A stretch of 64,000 bases of DNA from Chaetoceros tenuissimus (taxonomy: Eukaryota; Bacillariophyta; Thalassiosirophyceae; Chaetocerotales; Chaetocerotaceae), in the NCBI GenBank assembly GCA_021927905.1, contig BLLK01000020.1, forward strand, positions 1,116,001 to 1,180,000. Reading direction: 5' to 3'. The notes below the pieces were generated by a model, which ran no database searches, was not told the origin of the DNA, and saw only the letters and a list, made by a program, of their open reading frames with translations. Of the stretch, positions 61,496-64,000 are shown piece by piece (position 1 is the first letter of the stretch; each line of letters starts with the position of its first letter). The translations under genes and the position numbers were made by a program.

Positions 61496-63217
61496 ATGAA
61501 GCTGAACTTTGCTCTTCTTCCCTCCCTACTTATAATAATGATTTCAAGGAATAACATGAGAGTTTCGGCGCATCTTTCAAGATATGTCAACAAAAATAGA
61601 CTTGCGTCATTATCATGTACTTCATCATTTCTTTCTCGCTCTACTCAACAGAACTGGGCTGATACGGTGAGGAACCAATGTCGAACAATAAGTACAAACC
61701 AAAATGTCATTTTGAGTATCGCACATGGAGGAGACCAGAAACTATTATCCAGAGACATCACCACGAATGTAGATGGATTCAAGAAAGTATATGTTGCCGT
61801 TGGAGCAAATATGGGAGATAGATTCACAAATTTGCTTACTGCGTTGAGGATGTTGAATAGCACGTCAGCAGATGATGTCGAAGAAACTTCTGGGCTTAGT
61901 AGCTCACCAATTCGTGTCATTAGAACCTCCTTTCTAAGAGAGACTGAACCTATGTATGTCACAGATCAACCATCTTTCCTGAATGGTGCAATTGAGATAG
62001 ATACGCAACTATCGCCACATTGCCTTCTCAAACGTTTAAAAGACATAGAAAAGAAAATAGGTCGAGACTTAAATAATGGTCAGAGATATGGACCTAGGCC
62101 AATTGACTTGGATATTATCTATTACGGAGTACGTGATCAGGACAAAGTGAGCTTTGGAGGAGACATTGTAGATACAGAAAATTTGGAAGTGCCACATCCT
62201 AGAATGCAAGAAAGGGATTTTGTGCTATCACCACTTTGCGATTTGAACCGAAATGTTATTCACCCTACCATTAACGAGAGTGCGGAAAAAATGCTATTAC
62301 ATTTATCATGTGACTCAAATAAATCAAAAGAAGAGGAAGGACCACCTGCATACATGGTTCTACCATTGCCAAGAGGTCGTATGCTTTCTTTCAACAAAGT
62401 CCATATAATGGGGATATTGAATGTAACACCGGATAGTTTTAGTGATGGTGGGAAATATAAAGCTTCTGTAGACTTAGCTGTGAAGAAAGCTCTGCAGCTT
62501 GTTGAAGATGGCGCGACAATTATTGATATTGGAGGAGAATCTACAAGACCGGGAGCGAAGGAAGTTGAGGTTGATATTGAGATGCAAAGAACAATCCCTG
62601 TGATTCAAAAACTGAGAGAGGTATCAGATGTGGCAATATCAATAGATACACGACACGCACTTGTGGCTAAGGCGGCTATCGAAGCAGGTGCAGATATTGT
62701 AAATGATGTATCGGGAGGGACATTTGACCCTGATATGTTTGCCACGGTTGCAGATTTGAAAGTTCCAATAATCATCATGCATATGAGAGGAACTCCAGAA
62801 ACAATGCAAAGTTTGACACAGTATGAAGACGTTGTTGCTGAAGTTTCGGATGAACTAATGAGACAGTCTCAATTCGCCGAAAAGGCGGGCATTCCGTTGT
62901 GGCTACAAGTACTTGATCCTGGTATTGGATTTGCAAAAGATTTGGAGCAAAACTTACTTCTCATGAAACACTCCAATACAATGCGTCGTTTAGTAAATGA
63001 TATACCTCTACTTCTTGGTCCTAGTAGAAAGGGGTTCATTGGTAAAATTACCGGGGAGGAAGTTGCATCAGAACGCGACTTCGGTACTCTCGCAGCATGT
63101 ATTAGCTCTCTATTTGATCATAATGGAAAACTTGCCCCGACAATATTGAGAGTGCATAATGTCAAAGGAATCAAGCAAGGCATAGATATAATAGAGGCAA
63201 TTTCCAAAGCTAAATAA
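61496..63217 (+). CDS. Bifunctional HPPK-DHPS (folate synthesis), organelle-targeted
   Basis: 573 residues, single exon, ATG at 61496. The enzyme pyrophosphorylates 6-hydroxymethyl-dihydropterin and then condenses it with p-aminobenzoate, two successive steps of folate synthesis. The N-terminus (MKLNFALLPSLLIIMISRNN, then RVSAHLSRYVNKNRLASL) is Arg/Ser-rich, as in the mitochondrial plant enzyme; MISRNN, 17 residues in, is an alternative start. The HPPK domain (about 100-265) has VAVGANMGDRFTNLLTALRM, the RETEPMYVTDQPSFLNGAIE segment and the GQRYGPRPIDLDIIYYG metal site. The DHPS domain (about 300-570) has IMGILNVTPDSFSDGG, IIDIGGESTRPGA, INDVSGG-like VNDVSGGTFD, DPGIGFAKD and LLGPSRKGFIG. Both domains look intact. 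Confidence 0.96.
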   Translation: MKLNFALLPSLLIIMISRNNMRVSAHLSRYVNKNRLASLSCTSSFLSRSTQQNWADTVRNQCRTISTNQNVILSIAHGGDQKLLSRDITTNVDGFKKVYVAVGANMGDRFTNLLTALRMLNSTSADDVEETSGLSSSPIRVIRTSFLRETEPMYVTDQPSFLNGAIEIDTQLSPHCLLKRLKDIEKKIGRDLNNGQRYGPRPIDLDIIYYGVRDQDKVSFGGDIVDTENLEVPHPRMQERDFVLSPLCDLNRNVIHPTINESAEKMLLHLSCDSNKSKEEEGPPAYMVLPLPRGRMLSFNKVHIMGILNVTPDSFSDGGKYKASVDLAVKKALQLVEDGATIIDIGGESTRPGAKEVEVDIEMQRTIPVIQKLREVSDVAISIDTRHALVAKAAIEAGADIVNDVSGGTFDPDMFATVADLKVPIIIMHMRGTPETMQSLTQYEDVVAEVSDELMRQSQFAEKAGIPLWLQVLDPGIGFAKDLEQNLLLMKHSNTMRRLVNDIPLLLGPSRKGFIGKITGEEVASERDFGTLAACISSLFDHNGKLAPTILRVHNVKGIKQGIDIIEAISKAK

Positions 63218-63324
63218 AAAGGACAAATGAGGCACATTTATTTCATACCTAATTAGTATTATAGAATTTCACATAAATGTCACTTCTAAACAGTAATTCC
63301 CCTTTGAACTTAAATTCTTCCTTC

Positions 63325-64000
63325 TTAGATTCTGCGGACTTCAACTCTAATGCGATCTCTAATACCCGTTGCCTTCTCATCCTTATCTGCCTTCTTAGGG
63401 TGAATATCCAAAGATGCATAAGTTCCACCATTACTTCCTTTTGTTAGATGTCCAGGGTTGACAACAGTTGTTCCATTTGATACTTCCATTGCAAGACTAG
63501 TCAATTTAGAAGGCAAAATCAGAACATCTGGCTGAATTGGCATTTCATATGACTTCATCTGTGTTATGTCAAGGTTAAAATCTTTTCCATTCCCCTGTGA
63601 TGGTGGATAAATAGGGTAGTAGCTCTTTTGCCTAACAAAATGCTCTGCAAGACGTGTCATACGACTTGTAGGCAATTTAGCATTGACAGTCTCTGTCGAA
63701 ATGTGAAGCAAAGAGTCGATGGATGTGAATCCAACGGTTACATCATTAATGCAAATTGTAGATGGATTTGGAACAAGATGAATTCTGCGATCAGTGATCT
63801 TCTTTGGCATCTTCTTATCTCCCGCAGTTTCAATGTTCTTCAAGCAAAGAGATCCAAAAGGTAAATCTTCGGTCTCCTCAAATCCTGGAATTCTCTTCTC
63901 CAATGCATTTTCGAGTGGTGGTTGTGGGAAACTATTGATATTTGAGTGAGTTCCGAAATTTTTCAAAAGAAGAAAGATTCTCGTAATCAATAACTTACAC
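63325..64000 (-). CDS. POLA2: DNA polymerase alpha subunit B, 3' part
   Basis: The last exon is 63325-63931. It is preceded by a 67-nt GTAAGT...AATAG intron (63932-63998), and the previous exon enters the window only at 63999-64000. The gene continues beyond the right edge. The visible ~200 residues match the C-terminus of POLA2, the B subunit of the primase-polymerase alpha complex: FVRQKSYYPIYPPSQ (animal LTQRSYYPLYPP), QPDVLILPSKLTSLA, VNPGHLTKGSNGGTYASLDI (animal VNPGRLTKGQVGGTFARLYL), and a final RIRVEVRRI. POLA2 has a calcineurin-like phosphoesterase fold that is inactive. The rest of that domain lies outside the window. Confidence 0.93.
   Translation of the reverse strand, partial: CKLLITRIFLLLKNFGTHSNINSFPQPPLENALEKRIPGFEETEDLPFGSLCLKNIETAGDKKMPKKITDRRIHLVPNPSTICINDVTVGFTSIDSLLHISTETVNAKLPTSRMTRLAEHFVRQKSYYPIYPPSQGNGKDFNLDITQMKSYEMPIQPDVLILPSKLTSLAMEVSNGTTVVNPGHLTKGSNGGTYASLDIHPKKADKDEKATGIRDRIRVEVRRI

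Overview
The window is nuclear DNA of a photosynthetic stramenopile, most likely a diatom. Six things point that way: compact, A+T-rich, gene-dense sequence with short GT-AG introns (about 70-160 nt); several N-termini with a signal peptide followed by Phe at the cleavage site (the ASAFAP-type bipartite plastid signal of secondary plastids); a helicase-associated/PDZ repeat protein; a Skn1/Kre6-type glucan protein with an EGF-like tail; a secreted Lys/Ser/Gly-rich protein with an RXL site, resembling biosilica proteins; and fused HPPK-DHPS. No species can be named from sequence alone. About 29 protein genes and one tRNA gene are supported. I saw no transposon, virus-like element or CRISPR array.

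Layout. 0-9.3 kb: an unclear gene at the left edge, a gene of three tandem ~200-residue repeats (with one apparent frame break), an AT-microsatellite spacer, the secreted SKGKG protein with minute Pro-Thr exons, an N-formylglutamate-amidohydrolase-like protein and a nuclear-looking unknown. 9.4-18 kb: DHHC palmitoyltransferase, CaMK-type kinase, CD39-family apyrase, a predicted myristoylated unknown and a MYND protein. 18.6-30.4 kb: AIM24, an HA/PDZ repeat protein, an Orai-type calcium channel, a sulfotransferase-like type II protein, a Gln/Asn-rich nuclear protein, a plastid-type methyltransferase and a Met-rich secreted protein. 30.5-44.5 kb: Skn1/Kre6-type glucan protein, a TrhO-like plus TrmR-like fusion, eIF5B, an SLC35F-like transporter, a J-domain protein and TruB. 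44.9-64 kb: myotubularin, a DXD glycosyltransferase-like protein, a TTC38-like protein, a DUF7726-like protein, a second MYND protein, MutS2, a pterin dehydratase-like protein, EMC2, tRNA-Gln(UUG), HPPK-DHPS and the 3' part of POLA2.

The most notable item is the gene at 33120-36040. Once two introns are removed it encodes one 922-residue, probably plastid-targeted protein. A full TrhO-like tRNA U34 hydroxylase (rhodanese Cys in CTGGIRC) is followed by a family-3 O-methyltransferase resembling TrmR, the bacterial enzyme that methylates ho5U34 to mo5U34. Two consecutive steps of wobble-uridine modification therefore appear to be fused. Other notable items are the Orai homologue, the same 12-base palindrome containing TGACGTCA in the promoters next to the CaMK and Orai genes, and the candidate biosilica protein.

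Most genes are functionally unrelated neighbours, as is normal in a eukaryote. Loose themes are plastid information processing (TrhO-TrmR-like, TruB, MutS2), calcium signalling (Orai, CaMK) and pterin/folate metabolism (PCD-like, HPPK-DHPS). Where an open frame begins at GTG or TTG, I moved the start to the first sensible ATG.
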